NCBI RefSeq assembly: GCF_023823125.1
Contig: NZ_CP090949.1
Location: 930,001-994,000, forward strand
Length of the DNA: 64,000 nucleotides
Direction of reading: 5' to 3'
Origin: Erythrobacter aurantius
GTDB lineage: Bacteria; Pseudomonadota; Alphaproteobacteria; Sphingomonadales; Sphingomonadaceae
A program made the translations under genes and the position numbers. Position 1 is the stretch's first letter. Each line of letters starts with the position of its first letter. Under the pieces are notes generated by a model. It saw only the letters and a program-made list of their open reading frames with translations, was not told where the DNA came from and made no database searches. Of the stretch, positions 1-8,171 are shown piece by piece.

Positions 1-724
1 GGCCATCAAGTCTGTCCTCGGCAACTTCCTTAAGAGCGGTTTCCTCAAGGCCGTCGATGAGCCCATCGAGATCCTTGCCCGAGGCCTCTGCAAGCATCGC
101 CCGTTCAGGCTCAAGGATGGACAGAATCCTGTTTCGCGAGTTCGGCTCACCAAGCCGCGGGCTAGCCGAAAGGAGAAGCACCTGACGGAAATCGCGTGAG
201 GCGCGCTGGACAGCCTCAATGACCTCTATCGGGAGCAGTTGGGGTTCATCCACTATCAGCAGATCAAAAAAATCCGGATCGAGTGCGAATGCCTCGAAGC
301 CCTCATCCCCACTGTTCCGTCGACTTTGCAGGGTCTGCGGATTGATGATCCGCACAAAGTCCTCGTCCAACTCACCCGAACCGTCAAAGACCGACGCCTT
401 GATGTGCGCTCTCGTCCAGCATTCCTTGTGCCACTGATCGATAAGCCGAGGTGGCGTCAGGATTACCGTGCGGTGCTGAGGTTTTTCCATTCTAAGGGCA
501 TTCAGAACCATTAGAGCCTGGACAGTCTTTCCCATCCCGACTTCATCCGCGATGAGATGCCTTATCCTGGTGCTGGCAAGGATGCGTCTGACCGTACTGA
601 TCTGGTATGGGTAGGGTTCGCCTGCGACGCCGAGCGCCCCGCAGATACCAAGGCCCTGGCCTTCAATTCGGCGACGCATCGCCTGGACACCGTTGGCGAA
701 CGCCAGAAAGCGACTGTCAATCAT
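1..724 (-). CDS. SNF2-type helicase, N-terminal part (3' end beyond the window); DrmD-like candidate
   Basis: Only the first 241 codons are inside the window. The ATG at 724-722 overlaps the TGA of the 999-aa gene by 8 bases, so the two are translationally coupled. A Tyr-Gln pair near residues 40-41 precedes Walker A ADEVGMGKT (59-67, Lys66), then a TPPRLIDQWHKE segment (90-101), motif II DEPQ (159-162) and motif III-like SASPR (186-190). This order is that of SNF2/RapA-like superfamily 2 helicases, which translocate on duplex DNA. Motif II is DEPQ rather than the usual DEAH/DEAQ. The C-terminal RecA lobe is outside. By family resemblance and its place next to DrmA- and DrmB-like genes it could be the DrmD-type helicase of class 1 DISARM. 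SNF2 assignment is firm; the DrmD role is inference. Confidence 0.8.
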   Translation of the reverse strand, partial: MIDSRFLAFANGVQAMRRRIEGQGLGICGALGVAGEPYPYQISTVRRILASTRIRHLIADEVGMGKTVQALMVLNALRMEKPQHRTVILTPPRLIDQWHKECWTRAHIKASVFDGSGELDEDFVRIINPQTLQSRRNSGDEGFEAFALDPDFFDLLIVDEPQLLPIEVIEAVQRASRDFRQVLLLSASPRLGEPNSRNRILSILEPERAMLAEASGKDLDGLIDGLEETALKEVAEDRLDG

Positions 725-3716
725 TGATCTGAACCAGCGATCGTGAGGCACGGTAGCGTAGCGCAGCATACCGGACCGCTCGGGCAGTCTGGCGGTCCTG
801 CAAGAACCTCGAGATGGAGCTGAGCCAGTCATCAGTTTTCAGGAGCTCGGAAGGCTCAATCCATAAATGGAAGCCATCCTGAAGGATGGAGGCATCGATC
901 CACTTTCGCTGGCCTCGGGGGGAGAGATCAGCATGCAGTTCTGCAAGAAGTGAGATCAGTTTCGCCGATGACTGTCGATAGTCCCACTCTTGGAGCTGCT
1001 TTCCGCGCTCGGTGGGGAGTATGAGCTGCGACATCAATCTGCCGCTGATCCTGCCAACTGCCATGCGATGCGCATTACGCCATAGCGGTGGTTCGGAATA
1101 CGGGTCGGCGTTCTCGAACTTCTCGACATCAGGGCCATCGACATGTGAAGCGAATTCTTCGTAGGCATCCGCTGCTGCCACATCCATTCGATCAGCAAAT
1201 AGCTCAAAATCGATTTGCTCAGGGTCCAGTGGCATGATTGTCCACGCCGCCTCGATCTTCGACGACAGGATTTTGAGGAAAGTCTGACGGCGAGCTTCAG
1301 GAATCGGAGGGATCTCCTCTTCCGCGATCAAACCAGACTCAAGCGCCTCGGAGGCAAGTACATCGTGAAGCGATCCGCCCGAGATCTGCGAACGCGTTTC
1401 GGCTTTGACCCACTCAGTGCCGCACAGCTGTTGTACGATCTTGGCCTCGATGGCTCCCGCAACCCTACGGGCTACCAGCGATGCAACCGAATGGGTGGGC
1501 CTCGCACAGGACCAGAGCAGATATCCCTCAAGCGTTTCCCGGAAACCTGCTGCTTCTGAAGAACCGGCGAGAGTCCTCAAAACCTCCGTTGGCAATCCAG
1601 GCTCGATCGTTCCAAGGTCCAGTTTCCCCGGGCCATCAGCTATCGCGCCCTCGAAGATAGTCTCTCCCTGTTTGTCGGGTACGAACACGGTGAAAACATC
1701 CTGTGTTTCTGTTGTCTCGTCGTACCTTTCCCGGAGCAACGGAGCCTCGATCATGGAGCGGGAAAGCTCCAGCTCACCGGTTTCCGAGACAGCCCGCCAC
1801 GAGTTACCATTGCGGTGCCAATCGACAGGCACCGGATCCCAGCCAAGTGGTTGGCGGTGCTTCCAGATCCCCTCAAGCGAGACCTCAAGATATAGACGGG
1901 AGGATCTCGCTGGAGATGCATCTGCCAGTTTCCGAGACAGTTCAGCAGTAACCCGCGATGTCTCGGCATAGGTCGCCGGAATCATACTCAGGGCACCGGA
2001 ACTCGATGCAATCACGCGGCCGCCGGAATGGATGCTGACCTGAAGAGTGACCGAGGGAAGATCCAAGGGACAATCGACAACCAGACTGAGCCGGCCCCGT
2101 TCAATGTCCTCCACGGATGGCGATGAAGGCTCCATTCTTATCGCCAGTGGACTGCTAGCGTGACCGGGTTCGTAGAACTGAATCTCCGAGGTAGCCCTAG
2201 CTGCACCGGTACGTACTTCCAGCACATCCCTTTCTTTCGTGCCGTCAAGAACGACAGCGATTTCCGCCTCGGAAAGTGAGACTGTTCCAGCTTCCCCCGA
2301 CCTGATGGACCATTCGCCATCACTATCCGGACCACATCGCCTGAGGGCTACAGGCATTCCGCGTGCGAAGACCGGGCCACGAACTCCCTCTCCGATCTGG
2401 ATGCCGCCAACAAATTCAAAGACGGGGTGCTGGTCCATGAAGAGATTGGCGCTTGCGAGAAAGGAGCGACCATCATCAATGGCTGCATTGACTTCAAATA
2501 GTTTCAAATCTCCGACGCCGGAAAGCAGCACAAGACTGTCGCTCTCAGGTAGTTTTCGTGATGTGGCGACGATTATGCGCCGAGATCGAGGTATCTTTCG
2601 ATCAATCGGCCAATCCACGAATGAGCCGCCTCGGGTTTCCTCAACGAGGAAAAGGGGGTCGGAGGCTGTAGGCATCAGATCGCTAAGCTGCTCTGTGAGG
2701 ACCGCTGAGCTTCTTTCCTCGTCAACAAAACCAGAAACCTCACCTGACATGACCGCATGAAGCATCTGCGGGCTCATCAGAAGATCGCGCCCGGGCGCGA
2801 GGTCGGAAAGCCTCAACTCCATCCCCGGCGGAGCAAGAGGAACTGCCCCGCCTGATCTTCCAAGCTCTTCCTCGAGAAGTGCCAGCGAACGTAGATCAAG
2901 CTCAGGTACTCGTAATGAGAAACTGGGGGCGTCGTCGCTGGCGAGATGTGCGCTGAACCTGAATTTTGGGCGCTCTCTTCTGGGGCGCGCTGCACTGCGT
3001 CTGGCTGAAGCGGATGCCACTGCCTGCCTTGCAACTGGATCAGCCTCAAGATCCGCGATGATCCGGTCCAGCGACACGGTATCCACCGCGCCCTCTGGAG
3101 GCGGGATCTCCAGAAGTCTCGCGACCAGAGCAGAAGCAACATCAGTAACCTCCAGCCACTCGATGAGCCTCGTATTCTGCTGGGAGCGAGCCTCAATTCT
3201 TAGCCGAGCCACGAGTTCGTCCACCGACGAGTCCGCAAACGCAAAAGCCATCGTCCTTCGGAGAGCCATCGCTAGAGGCCGATGAACCTCCCTCGACGCG
3301 ATCGCATTGGTGACCGGCCATGCAATATGCCTGAAGTTTCGTGTCCATGGGGTATCCGCGGGCGCCTTGATTCCGAGACCCTTGTGAGCGAACTCGAACG
3401 CCTTCGTATGGGCTTTACGCGCTGACTCATCGAGCTCAGCCCCAATTTCAGCCTCGAATTTGGGCCAGAAATCGGTCCCGGTTCCGCGATAGTGATAGCC
3501 GACCTCCGACGAGCAGGCGACCAGGCACAATGGAAAGGGTGAGATCGCCAAATCAGCAGAGTGAGACCGGAGGCGACGCCCAAGTTCCACTTTGGCTCGT
3601 GCGATCTCATCAGGCTCGAGGCCGTGTTCCAAGCCAAAAACAGGTTGCCCAGATCTCTCACTGGCACAGCGCTGGTAAGCCGCCCCAACGCTGCGCTCGA
3701 TCTCAGAGAGGCTCAT
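717..3716 (-). CDS. 999-aa protein of unknown function, coupled to the SNF2 helicase
   Basis: I do not recognise this protein. It is 999 residues with no Walker A, nuclease or methylase motif that I can see, and no membrane segment or signal peptide, so it is probably cytosolic. Near the N-terminus it has a block around residues 65-95 (SSEVGYHYRGTG followed by FWPKFE) and then an IAWPV segment near 130; the rest is acidic and mixed, with a basic stretch near 240-250. The ATG at 3716 follows a purine-rich GGGAAAGG. Its stop overlaps the start of the SNF2 helicase, implying co-expression and perhaps a complex. It diverges from the UvrD-like gene at 3824. In this context it is most likely a large structural or target-recognition subunit of the defence system, but that is inference from position only. 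Confidence 0.75.
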   Translation of the reverse strand: MSLSEIERSVGAAYQRCASERSGQPVFGLEHGLEPDEIARAKVELGRRLRSHSADLAISPFPLCLVACSSEVGYHYRGTGTDFWPKFEAEIGAELDESARKAHTKAFEFAHKGLGIKAPADTPWTRNFRHIAWPVTNAIASREVHRPLAMALRRTMAFAFADSSVDELVARLRIEARSQQNTRLIEWLEVTDVASALVARLLEIPPPEGAVDTVSLDRIIADLEADPVARQAVASASARRSAARPRRERPKFRFSAHLASDDAPSFSLRVPELDLRSLALLEEELGRSGGAVPLAPPGMELRLSDLAPGRDLLMSPQMLHAVMSGEVSGFVDEERSSAVLTEQLSDLMPTASDPLFLVEETRGGSFVDWPIDRKIPRSRRIIVATSRKLPESDSLVLLSGVGDLKLFEVNAAIDDGRSFLASANLFMDQHPVFEFVGGIQIGEGVRGPVFARGMPVALRRCGPDSDGEWSIRSGEAGTVSLSEAEIAVVLDGTKERDVLEVRTGAARATSEIQFYEPGHASSPLAIRMEPSSPSVEDIERGRLSLVVDCPLDLPSVTLQVSIHSGGRVIASSSGALSMIPATYAETSRVTAELSRKLADASPARSSRLYLEVSLEGIWKHRQPLGWDPVPVDWHRNGNSWRAVSETGELELSRSMIEAPLLRERYDETTETQDVFTVFVPDKQGETIFEGAIADGPGKLDLGTIEPGLPTEVLRTLAGSSEAAGFRETLEGYLLWSCARPTHSVASLVARRVAGAIEAKIVQQLCGTEWVKAETRSQISGGSLHDVLASEALESGLIAEEEIPPIPEARRQTFLKILSSKIEAAWTIMPLDPEQIDFELFADRMDVAAADAYEEFASHVDGPDVEKFENADPYSEPPLWRNAHRMAVGRISGRLMSQLILPTERGKQLQEWDYRQSSAKLISLLAELHADLSPRGQRKWIDASILQDGFHLWIEPSELLKTDDWLSSISRFLQDRQTARAVRYAALRYRASRSLVQIND

Positions 3717-3753
3717 TTATGCCTTTCCCATGTCCAAGGCCATTTTCATGAGA

Positions 3754-3774
3754 TATCAATCTCGGGAATTGATA
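3754..3774. promoter_or_regulatory. inverted repeat in the divergent promoter of the helicase genes
   Basis: TATCAAT (3754-3760) and ATTGATA (3768-3774) are a perfect 7-base inverted repeat with a 7-base spacer. They lie in the roughly 107-base gap between the start of the 999-aa gene (3716, minus) and the UvrD-like gene (3824, plus). Size and spacing suit a dimeric regulator that would control both divergent operons. No regulator gene is seen nearby; the protein that would bind is unknown. Confidence 0.4.
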
Positions 3775-3823
3775 CAAGCCTGAATCCAAATAGTTGAATT
3801 TGCGTGATTGGTGGGGAGTATTC

Positions 3824-6490
3824 GTGAACTCTATAAAGCCGGTAAAGGCAGAGGACTTCGCTCGTTCACTCGGTCTGCCTTCCGACGAGGCAGGACTGCC
3901 AACAAGAGGAAGCATCGCAGAGGCGGTACGGAGTTTTGTCAGTGTGAACCGTGTGGCCGATCGGGATGAGCTTGAGGAGTGGTTTCTCACGCTCGCCTCA
4001 GCTGCCGGATATACAGGCGAGATGTTGAAGAAGCGGTTCAGGAGTGTTTGCTCACAGCTCCTGGCGGCAGGAGATTGCGCAGCCGCAAGCAGGGAGAGCT
4101 CGACGTTTCTGATATCCGTGGAACCAAAGACCGTGGATCTCGAAACAGAAGAGTATGTTATTCTCGGGGACGCCCCTGGCGAGGCCATGAGCGGGGCTGG
4201 CAAGAACGTCATAAGAAGGGTTGGCAGGCAACAGGGATCGGTGAGCCTTTTCGATCACCTTTCGCCTCCTCCCTGGCCAGCGATTGCCGAGAGTCTGGCC
4301 CTCAATCAGGACACCTCGCCGTCGCAGATACTGACCTCAGTTCGCCTTTCTGGCGGCCTCCCCGAGCACCATCAACAAAGTGGGCTGGAAAGAAAGTATG
4401 AGGTCAGCCTGCAAGGAACGAGTTCAAGATTGTGCCTCGCTGCAGATGGAGAGCAAGATGTGCCCCTTCTCTGCTTTCAGGGCGAGCAGGGAAATGAACG
4501 CCGCATCCGCCTCGACTCTGACGAGTACCTCTCGTGGCTTTACCTGAGCGAGACTGGCATTGATGGTACCAGGGATTGGCCAGAGGATCTGCCGCTTCCA
4601 TCAACTGTTCTGGCTGCGCTGACTCTTGTCGGAGAGCCGCTGGACGACGATCTGACAAGATGGGATCTGTCGGACAAAGCGAGGACAACTCTTTCTGAAT
4701 GGCTGGGCATCCCACTTGCAGAACAGACACCGGTCACACGTGACCCTGCTCAATCTAAGGTAATCGATAGCTCGGCATCAGCACGGCTTCTTGTTGCTGC
4801 GGGCCCCGGTTCAGGAAAAACCTGGACCGCCTGCATGCGGGTCTCGAGACTGATTGAGGCCGGAACGTCGCCATCAAGAATTCTGATAATCAGCTTTACG
4901 AGAGCCGCGGTCGCGGAGATCAGAGGCCGAATTGCGTCGTTCCTCAAGGATCCTCGTGACGCCTATCAACTGAATATCCAGACCCTCGACTCCCTCGCCT
5001 GGTCTCTAAATGCCGGAGCAGGCGGCGGAAGTCAGACTTCAGGCGATTTCGACGGAAGCATTTCGGCAGCACTGAAGCTTTTTGCCGATCCGGAGGATTG
5101 GCTTCTGGATGAGATCGAACGCTATCAGCACGTGCTGATTGATGAGGCGCAGGACCTTACGGGCGCTCGCCGGGCGCTCGTTCTGGCCATGCTGCGTAAC
5201 ATTACAGACGAATGTGGTGTGTCTGTCTTTCACGATCCCGCGCAGGCCATATACGGGTTTCTTGATGTGAGCCTACAAGGTGTCGAAAAGGAACTAGAGA
5301 GCTGGGAACCGCCGTTCGAGAATATAGCGCTCGACCGCAACTACCGCTGCAAGTCTCCAGGCCTTGAGGCGATGTTTTCTGAGGGCCGGTCGCTCCTGCG
5401 TGACACCGGTCTCGATGCAAGAGAGATCTATAGTCGAATTCGCCAAAGAATTGAGGAAACGGCCTCTCCTGCAAACACGCGACGAGCTGCAGACGAGCGG
5501 CGAGACACCTTTTACCTTTACAGGTGGCGCGGTCAGCTCAACTCCGCGATCGATCAGGCGCTTAGGAACGGGACACCATTCAGGACGAGGTTGTCCCAGC
5601 ATCGCAATCTTGTTCAGCCGTGGATTGCAGCCACCCTCCACAATTTCGTGGGGCGCGCTATCTCGCGAAGCGAATTTGTGGAGCTCTATAGTGAGCTCAG
5701 ACCACACCCCGGTCTGCCGGCCGAGCAAGCCTGGCAATCCCTTTGCAGGATCTGTGGGACGACAGCAACGGAGATTGATCTGGCCAGGCTGGCTGAAATC
5801 ATGCTGGGCCGATCTCCCTTGCCTGAGGTCGCGATCTCGGACGTCGGGCCGCGTTCGGCACCTCTCTTTTCAACCATTCACGCCGCAAAAGGCCGAGAGG
5901 CCGAAACGGTTGTGCTCAGTCTCCCATTCGAACCCAATGATAAGACAGATGACGATCTTCTTGAGGAAGCAAGGGTTCTCTATGTAGCCGCCACCCGCGC
6001 CTCTTCAGAATTGCGACTTGCTGCGTCTCCACGTGGAATGAAAACCCTCAATAATCCGTCCCGTCGAACTTGGCGCGAGTGGTCAAGAAGCAAGAGCCCG
6101 GCCGCGAAAGTGGAAATCGGATGCCCGGGGGATATCGAGCCGACACCGTATTCTTCGAGCAGCCAATCAAGGGACGATGCCAATTTTGTATTGTGGCAGT
6201 CCTCAGAGCGTGCGCAAAGCGTTGGACTGACGTTCGCCGATGGTCGTTACAGGATCACAATGAGTGACACAGGTATCGAGATCGGCACCCTTTCAAACGA
6301 ATTCAATATGGACCTACGGTCAATCGCCGAGAAGCTCACGCAGGAGAAAGTCTACCCGGCACGAAATATCGAGGGTGCTTTCATGCTTGGCGCAACATCT
6401 GTAGCGAACCTTGACGAGGCCGGCATGCCATCATTCACACTGGTCCCAATCCTGTCGGGAGCGCCGCTCGTCTTCTTCAATCGGGCCTGA
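3824..6490 (+). CDS. UvrD/REP-family superfamily 1 DNA helicase
   Basis: The frame is open from a TTG at 3794, but a GGGGAG at 3813-3818 sits just before GTG 3824, which I take as the start (888 aa). About 320 N-terminal residues are not recognised. The helicase core then shows Walker A AGPGSGKT (326-333), an SFTRAAVAEI motif Ia, DEAQD (441-445), a QAIYGF motif III, a LDRNYRC motif IV, TIHAAKGREAETVVL motif V and LYVAATRA motif VI, all typical of UvrD/PcrA/RecB-like 3'-5' helicases. Its stop is 7 bases from the stop of the NERD-helicase, so the two are convergent. Standing alone across from the SNF2 operon in a defence island, it probably unwinds or loads onto invading DNA; no nuclease domain is evident. 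Confidence 0.88.
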   Translation: MNSIKPVKAEDFARSLGLPSDEAGLPTRGSIAEAVRSFVSVNRVADRDELEEWFLTLASAAGYTGEMLKKRFRSVCSQLLAAGDCAAASRESSTFLISVEPKTVDLETEEYVILGDAPGEAMSGAGKNVIRRVGRQQGSVSLFDHLSPPPWPAIAESLALNQDTSPSQILTSVRLSGGLPEHHQQSGLERKYEVSLQGTSSRLCLAADGEQDVPLLCFQGEQGNERRIRLDSDEYLSWLYLSETGIDGTRDWPEDLPLPSTVLAALTLVGEPLDDDLTRWDLSDKARTTLSEWLGIPLAEQTPVTRDPAQSKVIDSSASARLLVAAGPGSGKTWTACMRVSRLIEAGTSPSRILIISFTRAAVAEIRGRIASFLKDPRDAYQLNIQTLDSLAWSLNAGAGGGSQTSGDFDGSISAALKLFADPEDWLLDEIERYQHVLIDEAQDLTGARRALVLAMLRNITDECGVSVFHDPAQAIYGFLDVSLQGVEKELESWEPPFENIALDRNYRCKSPGLEAMFSEGRSLLRDTGLDAREIYSRIRQRIEETASPANTRRAADERRDTFYLYRWRGQLNSAIDQALRNGTPFRTRLSQHRNLVQPWIAATLHNFVGRAISRSEFVELYSELRPHPGLPAEQAWQSLCRICGTTATEIDLARLAEIMLGRSPLPEVAISDVGPRSAPLFSTIHAAKGREAETVVLSLPFEPNDKTDDDLLEEARVLYVAATRASSELRLAASPRGMKTLNNPSRRTWREWSRSKSPAAKVEIGCPGDIEPTPYSSSSQSRDDANFVLWQSSERAQSVGLTFADGRYRITMSDTGIEIGTLSNEFNMDLRSIAEKLTQEKVYPARNIEGAFMLGATSVANLDEAGMPSFTLVPILSGAPLVFFNRA

Positions 6491-6497
6491 AAGACAT

Positions 6498-8171
6498 TCA
6501 CTCGTTTCGACCAAGCCATTTCAGCACCTCGCCGCTACCCGCAATCACCAGGTGGCTGGATGCACGGGACAAACCGACGTAGGCGTATTCGCTTGTCCCA
6601 AGATCCTGTGCGCGGAAAGCTATCAGGACGACAGGCCTTTCAAGCCCCTTGAAGCGCCTGACCGTGTCAATCACCACGGCGTCATCGGACATCTCGTCAG
6701 CGTCGGTGACTTCCATGTTGGTCCTGCCGACAAGAGTTCTGGTTTCCTCCACCATCTCGGAGTTGGGTAGCAGGAGCGCTGTTCCGCTAGGTGACCATTC
6801 CTGCTTGTTCACTAGATCCTTGAGCTTCTGAGCCATCACCCGCGGCAGCGGCTGATCAGTTTCCACCTGCAGCCATTCAACCAAGGTTCCCTCTGGGCCA
6901 ATCGCCGTAATTGGAAATCCCGAATAGTGCTCTGCAGCGGCAACATGAATGTTGCGCGTGTTTCTCAGGTTCTGGCTGAGCCGGATCGGAATCAGCTCGA
7001 GGTCGGCGGGTGGCGCTTCCAGTTCTCCATAAACCTGCTGGTTGGAGTCGGCGAAAACCCGCATCCTTCGCTCATCTGAAAGCGCACTTTCGAGGATGAT
7101 CCACCACAGCTGTTGGAAATCCTGCCCCTCATCGACAACGATCTCATCCCAGCGCAGCGAGGTGTCGCTCTCAACGGCCAGCATTGCGGCTTCAGGCAAT
7201 CGCTTTCCGAAGTATTCTGGACTGCCGTCCTCACCCGGGAGCTGGTGCCCTGCGAGTTTGACAACATGTCTGCAGAAAGAGTGAAAGCTGAAAATGTCCA
7301 GATTTGCGACATCGCCCGCCATGCGTTGCATCGAACGAGCCAGTGAGCGATTGAAGCATGTCAGAAGCGTCTTTCTGCCAGCGAGAGCTGACCTGCGCGC
7401 TTCCTCAATCGCAATGACTGTCTTGCCGGTTCCGGCGCCACCTTCAACCAGCGTCTTCGGAATTCCGGAAATCATGTCAATGATGTGAAACTGACTCGGA
7501 GTAAGCGCGATCAACTGCCTGTTGGCGTCATCGATCTGAGCACCAAGAGAGAACTTGAGCTGGACAGGCTTGGCGAGGATATCCTCGAGGGCCCTGATGC
7601 CATCTGCGCCCAGCGGTTCGTCATCCGTCTGCTCCCGGCCTTCTCCCATCCGCTGCCCGACCCATGCCCTGAGGTCGTGCCTGAGATCCTTGGCACAGCA
7701 GAAGATCCTTCGCGGTTTATCAGCGCCTAGATCTGACGGAGGTGACGCCGCATTGGGGAAAATCACACCGTGTGCGATATGGATGCGCCTGGTTGGCCAC
7801 TGGCGGTGGTCCTTCAGTCTCTGAAGCATCTCATGCTTGGCGCTGACTGCCTGACTGACTGGATCCTTGATGCGGTGTCTGATCCCGTCACGGTCAGTGC
7901 TGACCCATTGGGAAGCGGACGGATCGTAGGCAATACCTCCCCCCTTTACCTCAATGGCGAAAATGCCGAAGCGCGGATGTGCGATCAGAAAATCACATTC
8001 GCCATCCCGTTCGTTACCGAAGCGGTCTTCCCCGAGCCATGGCCTCGAATAGAATACCACAAAGTCGTCTTCGAGAACCCTCTCCAGCGCATCGAAGACA
8101 GAAATCTCGGCCTTCCGGAAGGGCGTGTTGCGTACCTCAAGGGGAAGCTTCTCCGGCCACATCTTCGCCAT
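6498..8171 (-). CDS. NERD nuclease-like domain fused to a UvrD-like helicase
   Basis: The ATG at 8171 overlaps the TGA of the DUF1998 gene (ATGA), giving 557 aa; a longer open frame reaches 8303 inside that gene but lacks NERD homology. Residues 20-80 form a NERD (nuclease-related) domain: Asp60, then Glu74-Val-Lys76 followed by GGG match the restriction-like D...ExK core. Walker A GGAGTGKT lies at 244-251, followed by VVDEGQDF, a QQVYGE motif III, LSQNLRNTR, VDTVRRFKGLERPVV and YVGLSRAS. NERD-helicase fusions are frequent in defence islands and are expected to be ATP-driven nucleases. It is the third gene of an operon after the DrmA- and DrmB-like genes, so it probably works with them. Whether the NERD domain cuts DNA cannot be read from the sequence. 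Confidence 0.88.
   Translation of the reverse strand: MAKMWPEKLPLEVRNTPFRKAEISVFDALERVLEDDFVVFYSRPWLGEDRFGNERDGECDFLIAHPRFGIFAIEVKGGGIAYDPSASQWVSTDRDGIRHRIKDPVSQAVSAKHEMLQRLKDHRQWPTRRIHIAHGVIFPNAASPPSDLGADKPRRIFCCAKDLRHDLRAWVGQRMGEGREQTDDEPLGADGIRALEDILAKPVQLKFSLGAQIDDANRQLIALTPSQFHIIDMISGIPKTLVEGGAGTGKTVIAIEEARRSALAGRKTLLTCFNRSLARSMQRMAGDVANLDIFSFHSFCRHVVKLAGHQLPGEDGSPEYFGKRLPEAAMLAVESDTSLRWDEIVVDEGQDFQQLWWIILESALSDERRMRVFADSNQQVYGELEAPPADLELIPIRLSQNLRNTRNIHVAAAEHYSGFPITAIGPEGTLVEWLQVETDQPLPRVMAQKLKDLVNKQEWSPSGTALLLPNSEMVEETRTLVGRTNMEVTDADEMSDDAVVIDTVRRFKGLERPVVLIAFRAQDLGTSEYAYVGLSRASSHLVIAGSGEVLKWLGRNE

Noticed and set aside
3703..4212. Minus-strand frame opposite the start of the UvrD-like gene
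   Set aside because: Low-complexity Ser/Arg-rich translation and overlap with a well-supported helicase gene.
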